NCBI RefSeq assembly: GCF_036492635.1
Contig: NZ_AP025305.1
Coordinates: 2,790,001-2,854,000 of the forward strand
Length of the DNA: 64,000 nucleotides
Reading direction: 5' to 3'
DNA from: Aureibacter tunicatorum
GTDB taxonomy: Bacteria > Bacteroidota > Bacteroidia > Cytophagales > Cyclobacteriaceae
The position numbers were made by a program, and so were the translations under genes. Shown in pieces: positions 37,201 to 45,529 of the stretch. The notes beneath the pieces are model-generated. The model ran no database searches. It saw nothing but the letters and a program-made list of their open reading frames with translations, and was not told the DNA's origin. The stretch's first letter is position 1. Every line of letters starts with the position of its first letter.

Positions 37201-40200
37201 TTTTAATAACATCTACTAAAGAATGAACTTTTGTATCCTGAGAAATATAATACTTATAGATCTCATTTTCTTTCACTAAGTCTTCACGGATATCAATTTC
37301 AAAGAATGGCTTGTCATTGATTGGGTTAACTGTCAAATTAACGTCCAAAGGATCACTTATCGCAAGTTCATTATTGTCCTTAGCCGCTTGGATCTTAAAA
37401 CTTGCAGGACCAAAATAGTCAGCATCAGGAACAAAGATAATTCCATCATTCACTGCTTGATCAACAGTAATTGGAAAATCAATATCTATTAATGTTCCAT
37501 CAGCCAAATGATGTAATGTACCATTAGTCAAGTCTGAGATAAAGAAATGGGTGATTTCAGCATCTGTTTCCAACTCGCCTATACCAAACTTCAAGATTTT
37601 GCCTTCCCCTTTTAGCTCTGCGAAAGTCTGGTCCTCATTGATCGATTCATAATCGCTTGTCAATACAGGTATAGAGGATTTGATGACATCCTTATCCGTC
37701 AATCTTATTACAAGAATTTTTTCAGCAACTTTGTCATAAGAGTCCGTAATCTTCACTCTTATGCTCAATTCCTCCAACTCTCCGAAGTCAGGCAAATCTT
37801 GACTGGTGCTTACTACCCAATTATTGATGTCAAAATAATCATTATGCTCGGAGCCTTCTCCATCTACCTTTTCAATAATATGCGAATCATCAGGCAGATC
37901 AACGTCATTGAATGTAATCGTTCCTACTTCTGTACCAGAAGGAGATTCTTTCTTGATATGATTAGGATCCAATTCAATATCAGTGGCAGCATAATAATCT
38001 GTTCTCTTTATTTCTATAAATATGGATTCTTCATCAGTATCATTATCATCTCCTCTAACTAAATCCTTGATACCATCATCATACATCACCACTTTTACCT
38101 CAACACGCCCTTCGGCATTCGGCACAATTGTGAATTGAAGATTGCCTTTTTCCTTATATTGATCCAAAACCAACTTAGGCAAGCCATCATCCGTAAAAAC
38201 TCCGGTAGCTCTCAACTCCTCCAGATTAGTAATCTTAAAGTCGAAATTCTGCCCTAATTCATCAACTCCCCCGCCAGGAGTAAGCTTATTCACTACTCTA
38301 TCTTTATCAAAATACTTAGCTTCGGCTTCAGATTCCACATCAATATTCCAATCAGAAACTACGAATTCTGGTTCATCGTTGATTGGCTCTATGACAATTC
38401 TTGCATTGCCTCTTTCTTTGCTTTGCTGATATTCATCCGGCACCTCATCCATCACAGCGATAATATCAAAATAAGGAACAATATCGATTTCTGATTGCTC
38501 AAGCTTATTATTAAACTCCGGTTGGTCATCATTAAAGTGCAACTCCGGTATATAGCCTACCACCAAAGCATCATTGATATTGACAAAATCATAGTTGTAT
38601 ATAAATCTTCTATTTCCTCTACCGTCTATATAGAACATCTTGCCACGGCTTTCTATCATGCTCTCAATATAGAAGCCAATTATTTCATCACCATCAAGTT
38701 CATTTTTCTCAATGCTGAACATTATCGGATTATACGCCAAAGAATCCTCTCCATTTTGGTCAGCTAGAACTTCCACGCCATCTTCCAACATCCACAACTC
38801 ATTATCCTTAACAACTTCGCCAGACTGCGTGATTCTTGGATTGTCAGGCACCGGAGTCACATTGATAATAAGCTCTCTCACTAGTGTATCAACACCATTA
38901 CGTTCAATACCTCCATCATCTTTCAATCGTATAGTCAAAGAAGTTTGCCCAAACTTATTTTCGGCTAATGAAAAGTCAAGTACCCCTTGCACATCATCTG
39001 TAAAATGCGGTTGGTTATCTTCAGTAAAATATGTTGGATCTTCAATTTCAAGAATATCAAACTTATAAGTCTGGCCTTCATCATCTGTCACAGGCCCGTC
39101 ATCTATTCCAGAAACCCAACTTGCTGAAGCTTCCCAATTCTGATCTTCATATATCGTTATATGATTTACATTAAACAAGGGATGATCATTTACTGGCAGC
39201 ACATGAATCTTCACTGGAACTTTCGCTGTTACTTCAGGCTCAGGATTAGCAATAAGATCCATTTTCAAACCGCTTTCATCTTCATTTTTTGGAGCTTTAG
39301 AAGCTTGAACATTAAATGAAAACTTATCATCCTCATCCTTATCATAAGAAAATAAATCCTTGTTTGGCAAATAAGTCACTATAATCGATTCATCACCCGC
39401 TGGTATCTTCAAATAATCATGATTCTTAACATCAACTGTTTCTCCATCTTCATTGATAAATGTGACAGTTCCATTTTTAATATCAGTGATTTTAAAATAG
39501 CTAACAGCTGGAACATTCTCATAATCTCTCGTAATGACTACATCAATCGGCTTTTCTTCATCTGTCACCAAATTTTGAGTCACATCAGGTACCTGAGGCA
39601 CTGTTCTTACAACAGCATTAAATTTGGCAAGACTCACATTATTCGCTGAATCGTAAGCTTTTGTTAGAAAAGTATGTTCGCCGTCAGGCAAATGAGGTAT
39701 AGAGTCGCTTAAGTCTATCAAATAATTTCCTACATAACTAGTTGTATCTAAACCTACTATCGTATCAACTTTATTCAAATCTAGTCCTGGCATAGGTGTT
39801 TTGCTACCTAGGATATACCACAATTCTATATTTGATCTATTTTCAGCAGTTCCCTCTAGGCTGAAAATCGTTTTTTCAGTCAATTCGTCGTCTATAGTCC
39901 TACCTGTATCGTCAAGATCAATGATTGAAGCCTTCGAAACTACGGGAGATTCGGTGTCTATAAAAAATTCCACAAAATGATTAGACTCATTCCCTGCGAT
40001 ATCAATATTTGTATACTCCATTCTATAAGTCCCATCCTCAAGAGGTTGAGCAAACTTATAATCCTGAATTAAGGTCTGAAGATCATGCATCTCAAACTCA
40101 TCCAACAAAGTACCATTACTGTCAAAGAGCTTAAAATAAATACATTGGCCTCTTTCATTTAAAATCATGAATTCCGGGTCAACAATTTGAGTATAATTAT

Positions 40201-41737
40201 CTACATGCTCGGTTATTATCCGTCTATGACTTCCATCTACTCTATAATAATCTCTAAACTCATCGGCATACTCTGTCGGAATTGTCACTATTTCACTTTG
40301 ATAAATATTCCAATCATGGAAATCATCGGAAGTAAAGATTCTAGTCGAAGCATATTCAATTGTAAATTCATTTTCAGTCAACTGTTTCTGCCTATCTTCT
40401 GGTTGATTTAAGAAATATTCAATAAAATAATTCGTGTAATAACTATCCGACTCATCAACCATATCGATCTTAGTCGCAGGCGCTGTCATATCTACTTCAA
40501 GGTTCCTAACCTCTGAAACGGAATAATTACCAGCTCTATCCCATGAAATCGCCAACAACTCATATTTTGACTCTACAAGAGTTCTACTGACTTTAGAATA
40601 ATCTACTACCTGTCTATCCTCTTCTCCTTCCTCAAAATTCGAGATCACATCAAAGGGGCTAAAAATCTTAATGTAATAACCAACAGATTCGTTTTTATCC
40701 TTAGGTATATTTTTAATTATCTCCGCTGCATCACTGCCATAAGCCAATATTATTATTTCATTCAAAGTGTCGGTAACCCTAACATAATCAGTATATATAT
40801 CTAAAAAAAGCTGCAGTAGCTCCCATTCATCTCGAGTAACTATGGCTATTCTGGTATCCTGCTCTTTGCTACCCAAAAATGTTAATTCATTGTCATAAGT
40901 TATATAATCCAATTCCCTTTCAGGATGCAATCCTTCATGATTTCCTGTGTCCTCTATCTTATCAATTGACGGCAAACTTGCCTTTACCGGCGGTGTCCTG
41001 TCAATTTCAACCCCCAATGACTCTGACTCCGCACTTGTATTACCCGCTTCATCCGTAACTGTAATAGTAATATCATGATGTCCTTCTGGAAGTTGAACTT
41101 TTATTTCCACTGCATACTCACCCGTGACTGGATCTGCCAAATCGGAACCAAGTGATATTTGATCTCCATAAAAAACAGTTACAATACTCTTAGGCTCTGT
41201 TGTTCCCACAAATGTCGGCAAAGAATCATTGGTAATCTCATCTTCTCTTGAAAACCCAAAATCACTAAAGATATCCAAATCCGTTGTAGCTGGTTGATCT
41301 GGAATTACTGTGTCTATAGTCACCAACAAAGCTTCAGATCTCTCACTCACATCTCCTGCCACATTTTGAGTTGCAGTAATTTTATGCTCACCATCCTGCA
41401 ACAAACGACTCGGTTCATTAGGAACTTGAATTATATAATACCCTAAGGCATTAGCTTTATCGGTAGCTAAAAGACCAGCCTGATCGCTGTAAATCGACAC
41501 AGTTGCATTTGGCATTACTGTGCCTTGAAAAAATGGAGCTGTGTCATTGGTGATGTTGTCATCGTTCAAACGTCCTTTATCGCTCTGCTCTATCAAATCT
41601 GGAGCATCCGGCACTGGCACTTGGGCCAATATTTCCAGCGAACTTGCTGAAATAAAAGCAAAAGTAAGGATTAAGGCGTTCAGAATCGATTTGCCCGCTT
41701 GGAGGAATGGACAAAATGTTCTCAAACTTGGTTTCAT
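34208..41737 (-). CDS. Giant secreted multidomain adhesin with CHU_C-type C-terminal sorting domain
   Basis: A 2509-residue exported protein. The signal peptide ends near LEILAQ (residue 39). N-terminal Ig-like domains of the type NDTAPFFQGTVMPNATVSIYSDQ are followed by long tandem domains marked by NPINDKPFF/PVNDQPIF junctions (tandem-95/cadherin-like). At least two cadherin-like units are visible (near 1250-1350 and again near 2320-2410), each with acidic loops able to bind Ca2+. The last 85 residues (PNAFTPNGDFVNDTWEI to FKGTVSILK) match the gliding-motility CHU_C domain, which targets proteins through type IX secretion. It leads an operon with PorP/SprF and OmpA genes. Ligand and role (adhesion, gliding or aggregation) are not shown. 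Confidence 0.93.
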   Translation of the reverse strand: MKPSLRTFCPFLQAGKSILNALILTFAFISASSLEILAQVPVPDAPDLIEQSDKGRLNDDNITNDTAPFFQGTVMPNATVSIYSDQAGLLATDKANALGYYIIQVPNEPSRLLQDGEHKITATQNVAGDVSERSEALLVTIDTVIPDQPATTDLDIFSDFGFSREDEITNDSLPTFVGTTEPKSIVTVFYGDQISLGSDLADPVTGEYAVEIKVQLPEGHHDITITVTDEAGNTSAESESLGVEIDRTPPVKASLPSIDKIEDTGNHEGLHPERELDYITYDNELTFLGSKEQDTRIAIVTRDEWELLQLFLDIYTDYVRVTDTLNEIIILAYGSDAAEIIKNIPKDKNESVGYYIKIFSPFDVISNFEEGEEDRQVVDYSKVSRTLVESKYELLAISWDRAGNYSVSEVRNLEVDMTAPATKIDMVDESDSYYTNYFIEYFLNQPEDRQKQLTENEFTIEYASTRIFTSDDFHDWNIYQSEIVTIPTEYADEFRDYYRVDGSHRRIITEHVDNYTQIVDPEFMILNERGQCIYFKLFDSNGTLLDEFEMHDLQTLIQDYKFAQPLEDGTYRMEYTNIDIAGNESNHFVEFFIDTESPVVSKASIIDLDDTGRTIDDELTEKTIFSLEGTAENRSNIELWYILGSKTPMPGLDLNKVDTIVGLDTTSYVGNYLIDLSDSIPHLPDGEHTFLTKAYDSANNVSLAKFNAVVRTVPQVPDVTQNLVTDEEKPIDVVITRDYENVPAVSYFKITDIKNGTVTFINEDGETVDVKNHDYLKIPAGDESIIVTYLPNKDLFSYDKDEDDKFSFNVQASKAPKNEDESGLKMDLIANPEPEVTAKVPVKIHVLPVNDHPLFNVNHITIYEDQNWEASASWVSGIDDGPVTDDEGQTYKFDILEIEDPTYFTEDNQPHFTDDVQGVLDFSLAENKFGQTSLTIRLKDDGGIERNGVDTLVRELIINVTPVPDNPRITQSGEVVKDNELWMLEDGVEVLADQNGEDSLAYNPIMFSIEKNELDGDEIIGFYIESMIESRGKMFYIDGRGNRRFIYNYDFVNINDALVVGYIPELHFNDDQPEFNNKLEQSEIDIVPYFDIIAVMDEVPDEYQQSKERGNARIVIEPINDEPEFVVSDWNIDVESEAEAKYFDKDRVVNKLTPGGGVDELGQNFDFKITNLEELRATGVFTDDGLPKLVLDQYKEKGNLQFTIVPNAEGRVEVKVVMYDDGIKDLVRGDDNDTDEESIFIEIKRTDYYAATDIELDPNHIKKESPSGTEVGTITFNDVDLPDDSHIIEKVDGEGSEHNDYFDINNWVVSTSQDLPDFGELEELSIRVKITDSYDKVAEKILVIRLTDKDVIKSSIPVLTSDYESINEDQTFAELKGEGKILKFGIGELETDAEITHFFISDLTNGTLHHLADGTLIDIDFPITVDQAVNDGIIFVPDADYFGPASFKIQAAKDNNELAISDPLDVNLTVNPINDKPFFEIDIREDLVKENEIYKYYISQDTKVHSLVDVIKNISVGPANESEQVYTFNITHDQANDLYFESLPVVSPLQGLITDATLGTLDFELSNNAIGNITLTITLEDDGEPVESHVETLILVIGDKPDVPVIPTDPTIPDGEYAKVIWEDQELILSEIISKNAGDSETVKYVKFSDFSNLNGKITLGDNIVSVDELIEFDKLSEVKFVPNKDYFGDASFTVKSSDGQEESASAVVNIKIEPVNDQPIFDPLTVTIELEEDQLDEENYVLRNIFETISVGPENESDQIFTSIEEFTYDESYFSIDPVLTINDLNLNFSLAEDVNGQTSITFKIKDNGGVDRNGVDLSETITIVLDIASKADKPDITDPEVTDPTDPTDTRLYHFVTLEDTPFEFVEELVGRNDVDGGGDLYIKISNILNGSIKSGDQTITTEGYVHIDDINQITFVPAQDYFGQVSFDLQATTAIEGGNLSESVQVLGKVLPVNDKPSFEVDNVTIFSSTNIYEYKSSVVDALNTGGITSLEDYQSVSITYSVEFVNESDKDLFFDGNEPSIDNEGNLSFILKADPPQGIIELIAVANDHEEEENLSDPVKFNIIINEGEPPVTEKPVVGTNPVDGGNVWWTYEDTTLEGIVVKTSETDKVTQVFYVSTVKHGTLYFTNEDGELEQIEKGFITKGQAFLGLTFVPDPDYFNITDIDPAGFVINGALAEDINLIGDGAFIQIPVYPINDQPEFNAIDTLIVDQSAEIIELKEVILSNIYNGAYNEYYQYDTTLIAITNSDELKDNPIFGPDPYILKDYLDSTGVLHVEVPATLYGDAWIHYVVVEHLELENRLREDSLYFQVKREDNIAPDSIVLDPYQVMEQRPEGTFVGLLYTYDKNIVDSHVYQMVDGEGDEGNDYFEIRGDSVFTMTEFYYDQGDLYTIRVRSTDERGAWVEEVLEIEILPDYGLDLVIPNAFTPNGDFVNDTWEIDNIRIHESVTVEIFNSRGTQVYYSNGYDKPWDGRFNGSVLPKASYYFVIKLNDENGRVFKGTVSILK

Positions 41738-42104
41738 GCGTTGGATTTTTAACGGTTTATGTTATACATGCCAAATAATTAGTCAATTATTTGAGTAGCA
41801 AATATATATCATAAAATAAATAATCCAAATATTTATATTAAATACCTACATCAAACAATTAATCTTATAAAATCATAAACTTTTAATCTTAAATTTTTAA
41901 AAAATAAAATACTACAAAAGGAAAATTAAGTACCACAACCTTAAAGAAGATATCGTTATATATTTATAAAAATCATTACAAAGTACTAATTAATAACTCA
42001 TACATCTACACAGCATTAAAATAAGACAACAAAAGAACTCTAAATTTACAGAATTACAAATTATTTCACTAACTTAAGCAATTCAAAATATTTTATGTTT
42101 TAAT
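41738..42104. other. AT-rich intergenic region between adhesin and lipoprotein genes
   Basis: A 367-base stretch between divergent genes, very rich in A and T. The left part carries the adhesin promoter at 41799-41829. The remainder has only A/T tracts, no obvious reading frame and no convincing promoter for the lipoprotein gene at 42105. Such A-tract DNA could be curved. Confidence 0.6.
41799..41829 (-). promoter_or_regulatory. Consensus Bacteroidota promoter of the adhesin operon
   Basis: On the minus strand, TTTG (41826-41829) is followed after exactly 19 bases by TATATTTG (41799-41806). This is the textbook -33 TTTG / -7 TAnnTTTG arrangement with optimal spacing. A transcript starting just after it would have a leader of about 55 bases before the ATG at 41737. 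Confidence 0.72.
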
Positions 42105-43316
42105 ATGAATAAAGCAGCCCTTATCTACTTAACATTTTTATTCTTGCAATCTTGCAGTAAGTTGAATGAGAATAAAATAAACTCATCTTTATTTCTACAA
42201 AAATTATCGGAAAAAGAAAACCGTAATCAAATTTTTAAAATCAATCCTAAGAAGGACACTATCATCACAGGGAAATCAGGCACAAAGCTATACATCAAAG
42301 CCAATTCTTTTAAAAATACTCAAAATCAGAATACCCCTATCGAGCTTAACCTTAAAGAAATATACAAAAAATCAGATATGGTATTAAACCAATTGTCAAC
42401 GACTTCTGATAACAAACTATTGGAAAGCTCTGGCATGATTTACCTTGACGCATTTCAAAATGGACAAAAACTAAGCTTAAAAGACAACTCACCAATAAAA
42501 ATTCATTTTGTCAAACAAAACGATCAAAATGAATTTAGACTCTTCAATGCTGTGACTGATTCTACAGGAATTAATTGGGAAATTGACCCTGAAAATCACT
42601 TCGACACACTGTCAATCACAAAGGAGACTTATAAGGTTTCCTTAATAAACTATGGGCCAACTCTCCTTGATATTTATCAACAAACTCTTGGAGTCACTAG
42701 TCTGGATACCATTATATTAAATGATATTTCATTTAAAGAAAGAAAATATATTTCCCAAAAATTTGACAGCGCTTATAGTGACGAGATAAAAAAGCTCAAA
42801 ACAAACGGCAATTTTGTCTACGAAGATTTCGTCATCAGCAAGCTTAAAGATCCTGATTTCGACACCTACTATTTTTCGCCAAGCATAATAATGAACATTG
42901 ACACTGGATCAAATGGCCAATCAAATCAGATACAAATTATTAACCCCCTCTATCTATCAACTTTAAAACTCGGATGGATCAACTGCGACCGATTTATTAA
43001 TGAAGAAAACTTAGGAAATATGAGGATCTCTCTACCAAAATCTACAACTAATCAAACGATTACGTGCTATCTTATTTTTGATAATTATAATTCAATTATG
43101 GCTCCTGCCTATTTCAGTAGCAATCATTTTATAAATATCCCAATAGGAAGTCATGCAACTGCAATAGCCATTGGCTTTGAAAACAACCAATTGTATTATG
43201 CTGAAAAATCAATAAAAGTAAACCACAAAGAGAACCTAGCAGAACTTAAATTGAAAAAAATTGAAGAAAAAGAGTTTTTAACTAAGTTAGCCAAATTCAA
43301 TTCACCTAAAAAGTAA
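42105..43316 (+). CDS. Hypothetical lipoprotein (403 aa)
   Basis: Starts MNKAALIYLTFLFLQSC, so a lipobox with Cys17 and anchorage to a membrane are predicted. The mature protein has a beta-rich first part (FKINPKKDTIITGKSGTKLYIKANSFKN, a pattern seen in some adhesin-associated Bacteroidota lipoproteins) and a second part with alternating strands. I do not recognise a named family. It is transcribed divergently from the adhesin operon and followed by a region with traces of gene decay, so it may belong to a locus in flux. Confidence 0.75.
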   Translation: MNKAALIYLTFLFLQSCSKLNENKINSSLFLQKLSEKENRNQIFKINPKKDTIITGKSGTKLYIKANSFKNTQNQNTPIELNLKEIYKKSDMVLNQLSTTSDNKLLESSGMIYLDAFQNGQKLSLKDNSPIKIHFVKQNDQNEFRLFNAVTDSTGINWEIDPENHFDTLSITKETYKVSLINYGPTLLDIYQQTLGVTSLDTIILNDISFKERKYISQKFDSAYSDEIKKLKTNGNFVYEDFVISKLKDPDFDTYYFSPSIIMNIDTGSNGQSNQIQIINPLYLSTLKLGWINCDRFINEENLGNMRISLPKSTTNQTITCYLIFDNYNSIMAPAYFSSNHFINIPIGSHATAIAIGFENNQLYYAEKSIKVNHKENLAELKLKKIEEKEFLTKLAKFNSPKK

Positions 43317-43325
43317 AACCACCTT

Positions 43326-43487
43326 ATGAAGTTGTTGGTTCTGACCCCATTATTATCACTCACTATACAATCTGAACTACAACTCGGAATAAACGAACTA
43401 ATACTAAGCTCCAAAACAAACATCAATATTATTGTAAAACAGAATGGCAAACATATCTCGAATAGCAATAACTATATTGAAATTTAG
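43326..43487 (+). CDS. Possible small protein (53 aa) or gene remnant
   Basis: An ATG nine bases after the lipoprotein stop opens a 53-codon frame (MKLLVLTPLLSLTIQSEL at the start, ending in SNNYIEI). It has a weakly hydrophobic N-terminus and a polar remainder. It might be a small exported protein co-transcribed with the lipoprotein, or the left-over start of a larger gene. No family is recognised. Confidence 0.3.
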   Translation: MKLLVLTPLLSLTIQSELQLGINELILSSKTNINIIVKQNGKHISNSNNYIEI

Positions 43488-43617
43488 TATGTCAATTTCA
43501 AGAAGTTGATCTACTCATGGAATTTTATAGAAGTTAAATAGCGATCTACGTTCTTGTAGTCCAAAAGGCGCATAAACCTAAAACACTAAATTGGCTTCTC
43601 ATAATATCCACATTGGC

Positions 43618-43749
43618 ATGAATGAATCAAGAGTTTTAGAAATCTTGAATTCAAATACTATCGACTACTATCATTTTGATAAGTAAACCATAGAAATAAG
43701 GGAAGGGATCGACATAAGAATTTCATTCAAACAAGAAAAGTCTATTTAA
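43618..43749 (+). pseudogene. Interrupted small reading frame
   Basis: From the ATG at 43618 the frame reads MNESRVLEILNSNTIDYYHF, then meets a TAA at 43684-43686, and continues in the same frame with TIEIREGIDIRISFKQEKSI to a second stop at 43747. The pieces read like the two halves of one small domain (helix, then a beta strand pair) broken by a nonsense change. A sequencing error is the alternative. Confidence 0.35.
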
Positions 43750-43819
43750 TGGATACGTATTTATACACTTAATAAGGGTTAATAATCAAGAGATCTTTAT
43801 TAATCATTAAATTGCATGA

Positions 43820-44560
43820 ATGAAGATATACAAGTCGCTTACTATCGGAGAATTTCACACAAACCATTGCGAAGATTTTTTAATTGAAGAACCAATAACC
43901 ACAAGCCAAAAAATAATCGCGGTAATGGATGGCTGCACTATGGGAAATGAATCGGTATTCGCTTCGATTTTATTTGGAAAAATTCTTCGAAATATTGCCA
44001 AAAAATTGTTTTATGAAGACTTCATGCAGCCAAGTTCAGATTCATTAGAACTTCAATTAAAAACTATCTTAAGAAACCTGATCAATGAAGTCAAAAAAAC
44101 AAAAAACCTTCTAGGCCTTGAAACCAACGAATTGCTATCCACATTAATTATCGGAATCTTAGATACAGACAGCTTTAAAGCGGAAATCCTAACCATAGGC
44201 GATGGCCTGATTTGCGTAGATGGAAAACTCACCGAATACGAACAAGATGACAAACCCGACTACCTAGCATACCATTTATCGGAAAACTTCGAAGAATGGT
44301 ACAGCAATCAAAATCAAAGATTATCAATCAACAAATTTGATGACTTATCCATAAGCACTGACGGAATATTCACTTTCAAAAATCTTCTGAATAAATCATA
44401 TCAAAAGTCACATGAGGAAATTATCGATTACTTGCTAATCGATCAGTCTGGCAGCAATAACCATACGTTTTTAGATCAGAAGATTCAGATGTTAAAAGAC
44501 CAATGGAATCATGTGGTTACTGATGATTTGGCGATTATTAGAATTCGAAAGAGCTCCTAA
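43820..44560 (+). CDS. PP2C-like protein phosphatase
   Basis: A 246-residue protein with the PP2C/PPM pattern. The N-terminal motif GEFHTNHCEDFL takes the place of the usual G-x-x-R-x-x-N-E-D. The metal-binding Asp-Gly is in IIAVMDGCTMGNES, a later STDG lies in LSISTDGIFTF, and the closing TDDLAIIRI supplies the final Asp. These ligate two Mn/Mg ions for phosphoserine/threonine hydrolysis. The arginine of the classic first motif is not obvious, so substrate handling may differ. No kinase is adjacent. It converges with the PPTase gene 7 bases away. Confidence 0.82.
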   Translation: MKIYKSLTIGEFHTNHCEDFLIEEPITTSQKIIAVMDGCTMGNESVFASILFGKILRNIAKKLFYEDFMQPSSDSLELQLKTILRNLINEVKKTKNLLGLETNELLSTLIIGILDTDSFKAEILTIGDGLICVDGKLTEYEQDDKPDYLAYHLSENFEEWYSNQNQRLSINKFDDLSISTDGIFTFKNLLNKSYQKSHEEIIDYLLIDQSGSNNHTFLDQKIQMLKDQWNHVVTDDLAIIRIRKSS

Positions 44561-44567
44561 TTTCATT

Positions 44568-45212
44568 TTATGTATTTTGTAAACAACATACCATCCCCTC
44601 CAACTCATCGGTAATTCTCAAAGAATGAAACTGACAATCAACTTGAGGTGAATCAAGTTCCCATTGGGTATTTAATTTTGACCATTTGAAGCTGATTTGT
44701 TCTAGCGGGTATTTTTTGTCGGTAGCTTTAATGAAGGCTTCTTTGCTGGTGAAGAGTTTGTAAAGCTGAATGATTCTGTCTTTTTCGTAGCTTATTGATT
44801 TGAGGGATTTTAACTCTTGTGGACTCAAAAAGTGAATCATTTCATCCATTTCCACAGATCTCAATGTTTCGATATCTACACCGATAGGTTTTGTTGAAAT
44901 GGCTAGAAGAAAGTAGTCTTTGGTATGTGATAAATTAAAATGACAAATGTGCGGACTGTAAATTTCCGATAGATAGGGTTTGCCATTTTTTGTATATGAA
45001 AAAGAAATCGACTTAGCAGAAAGACCCAAAGATTCGGCCAGATTATTCTTCAAGAAGGCTCTCCCTTTAAGAAATTCCTCCTTTTTATCTTTGGAAAGAT
45101 AGCGTTCATAACGGCTCCTCTCCTCTCCATCCAATAATTCATAGTTTCCCTCGATCTGAGAAGCATGACAATAAATAACCTTAAAGTCTTCGTAAGTAAA
45201 ACGCTGATTCAT
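44568..45212 (-). CDS. pfaE: 4'-phosphopantetheinyl transferase of the PUFA locus (PfaE role)
   Basis: An Sfp-type transferase of 214 residues that would attach phosphopantetheine arms to the six ACPs of PfaA. Signature motifs are FNLSHTKDYFLLAIS (first block), IGVDIETLR (Mg-binding Asp/Glu) and KLFTSKEAFIKATDK (the W-x-x-K-E-A block with Phe for Trp). It is the last of four minus-strand pfa genes, 317 bases after pfaD, so it probably has its own promoter or an RNA-level control: a strong hairpin lies just upstream of its start. It could also serve the housekeeping ACP, since no other PPTase is in the window. Confidence 0.9.
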   Translation of the reverse strand: MNQRFTYEDFKVIYCHASQIEGNYELLDGEERSRYERYLSKDKKEEFLKGRAFLKNNLAESLGLSAKSISFSYTKNGKPYLSEIYSPHICHFNLSHTKDYFLLAISTKPIGVDIETLRSVEMDEMIHFLSPQELKSLKSISYEKDRIIQLYKLFTSKEAFIKATDKKYPLEQISFKWSKLNTQWELDSPQVDCQFHSLRITDELEGMVCCLQNT

Positions 45213-45220
45213 AATACAAG

Positions 45221-45252
45221 AAAGTTCGGCACTATCGCTAATGCCGAACTTT
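45221..45252 (-). promoter_or_regulatory. Stable hairpin immediately upstream of the PPTase start
   Basis: AAAGTTCGGCA (45221-45231) and TGCCGAACTTT (45242-45252) form a perfect 11-bp stem with a 10-base loop, ending 8 bases before the PPTase ATG. On the minus strand only a broken T-run follows, so it could be a weak terminator after pfaD or a leader structure that masks the start. On the plus strand it has a better T-run and may stop antisense transcripts from the PP2C gene. Confidence 0.55.
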
Positions 45253-45529
45253 TATTCTCTCTATATAAAATTTCTTAATAATAATGTTTATCACGATTAG
45301 TTTTTTATGATTTCCTTAATCATCCTCCTTTGCATGCCCTCCAAAAGGAAATAAGTACCTGACCAAAATTATTTTCATATTTCTAATCTCAGATATATTT
45401 GACATAACATCTCCCTAGCCCCCTTGAAGGGGGAATTTGTCATTCTCAGATTTGAATATCATCTCTGAAAATAGGAAATCTATTTTGATCGATTGCTTAA
45501 AGGATATAAAAAATCAATCGTGATAACCT
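45253..45529. other. Intergenic region between pfaD and the PPTase gene
   Basis: Most of a 317-base gap. It contains one copy of the palindromic C-rich repeat at 45411-45440 and otherwise AT-rich sequence without coding frames. No perfect promoter box was found for the PPTase gene. Confidence 0.5.
45411..45440 (+). repeat. Palindromic C-rich intergenic repeat, copy 1
   Basis: CATCTCCCTAGCCCCC followed by TTGAAGGGGG, with core palindrome CCCCCTTGAAGGGGG at 45419-45433. Related to copies at 47297-47337 and 47463-47498. Elements of the form CCCTAACCCCC-TT-AAGGGGG are widespread between genes in Bacteroidota (recalled, not searched). Confidence 0.65.

Larger units (their letters stand above)
43317..43819. 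other. Gene-poor stretch with small and broken reading frames
   Basis: A 503-base region between the lipoprotein gene and the PP2C-like gene. It contains a 53-codon frame at 43326-43487 and an interrupted frame at 43618-43749, both listed separately. No RNA gene or terminator is evident. Its low coding density is out of line with the tightly packed surroundings. Confidence 0.5.
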
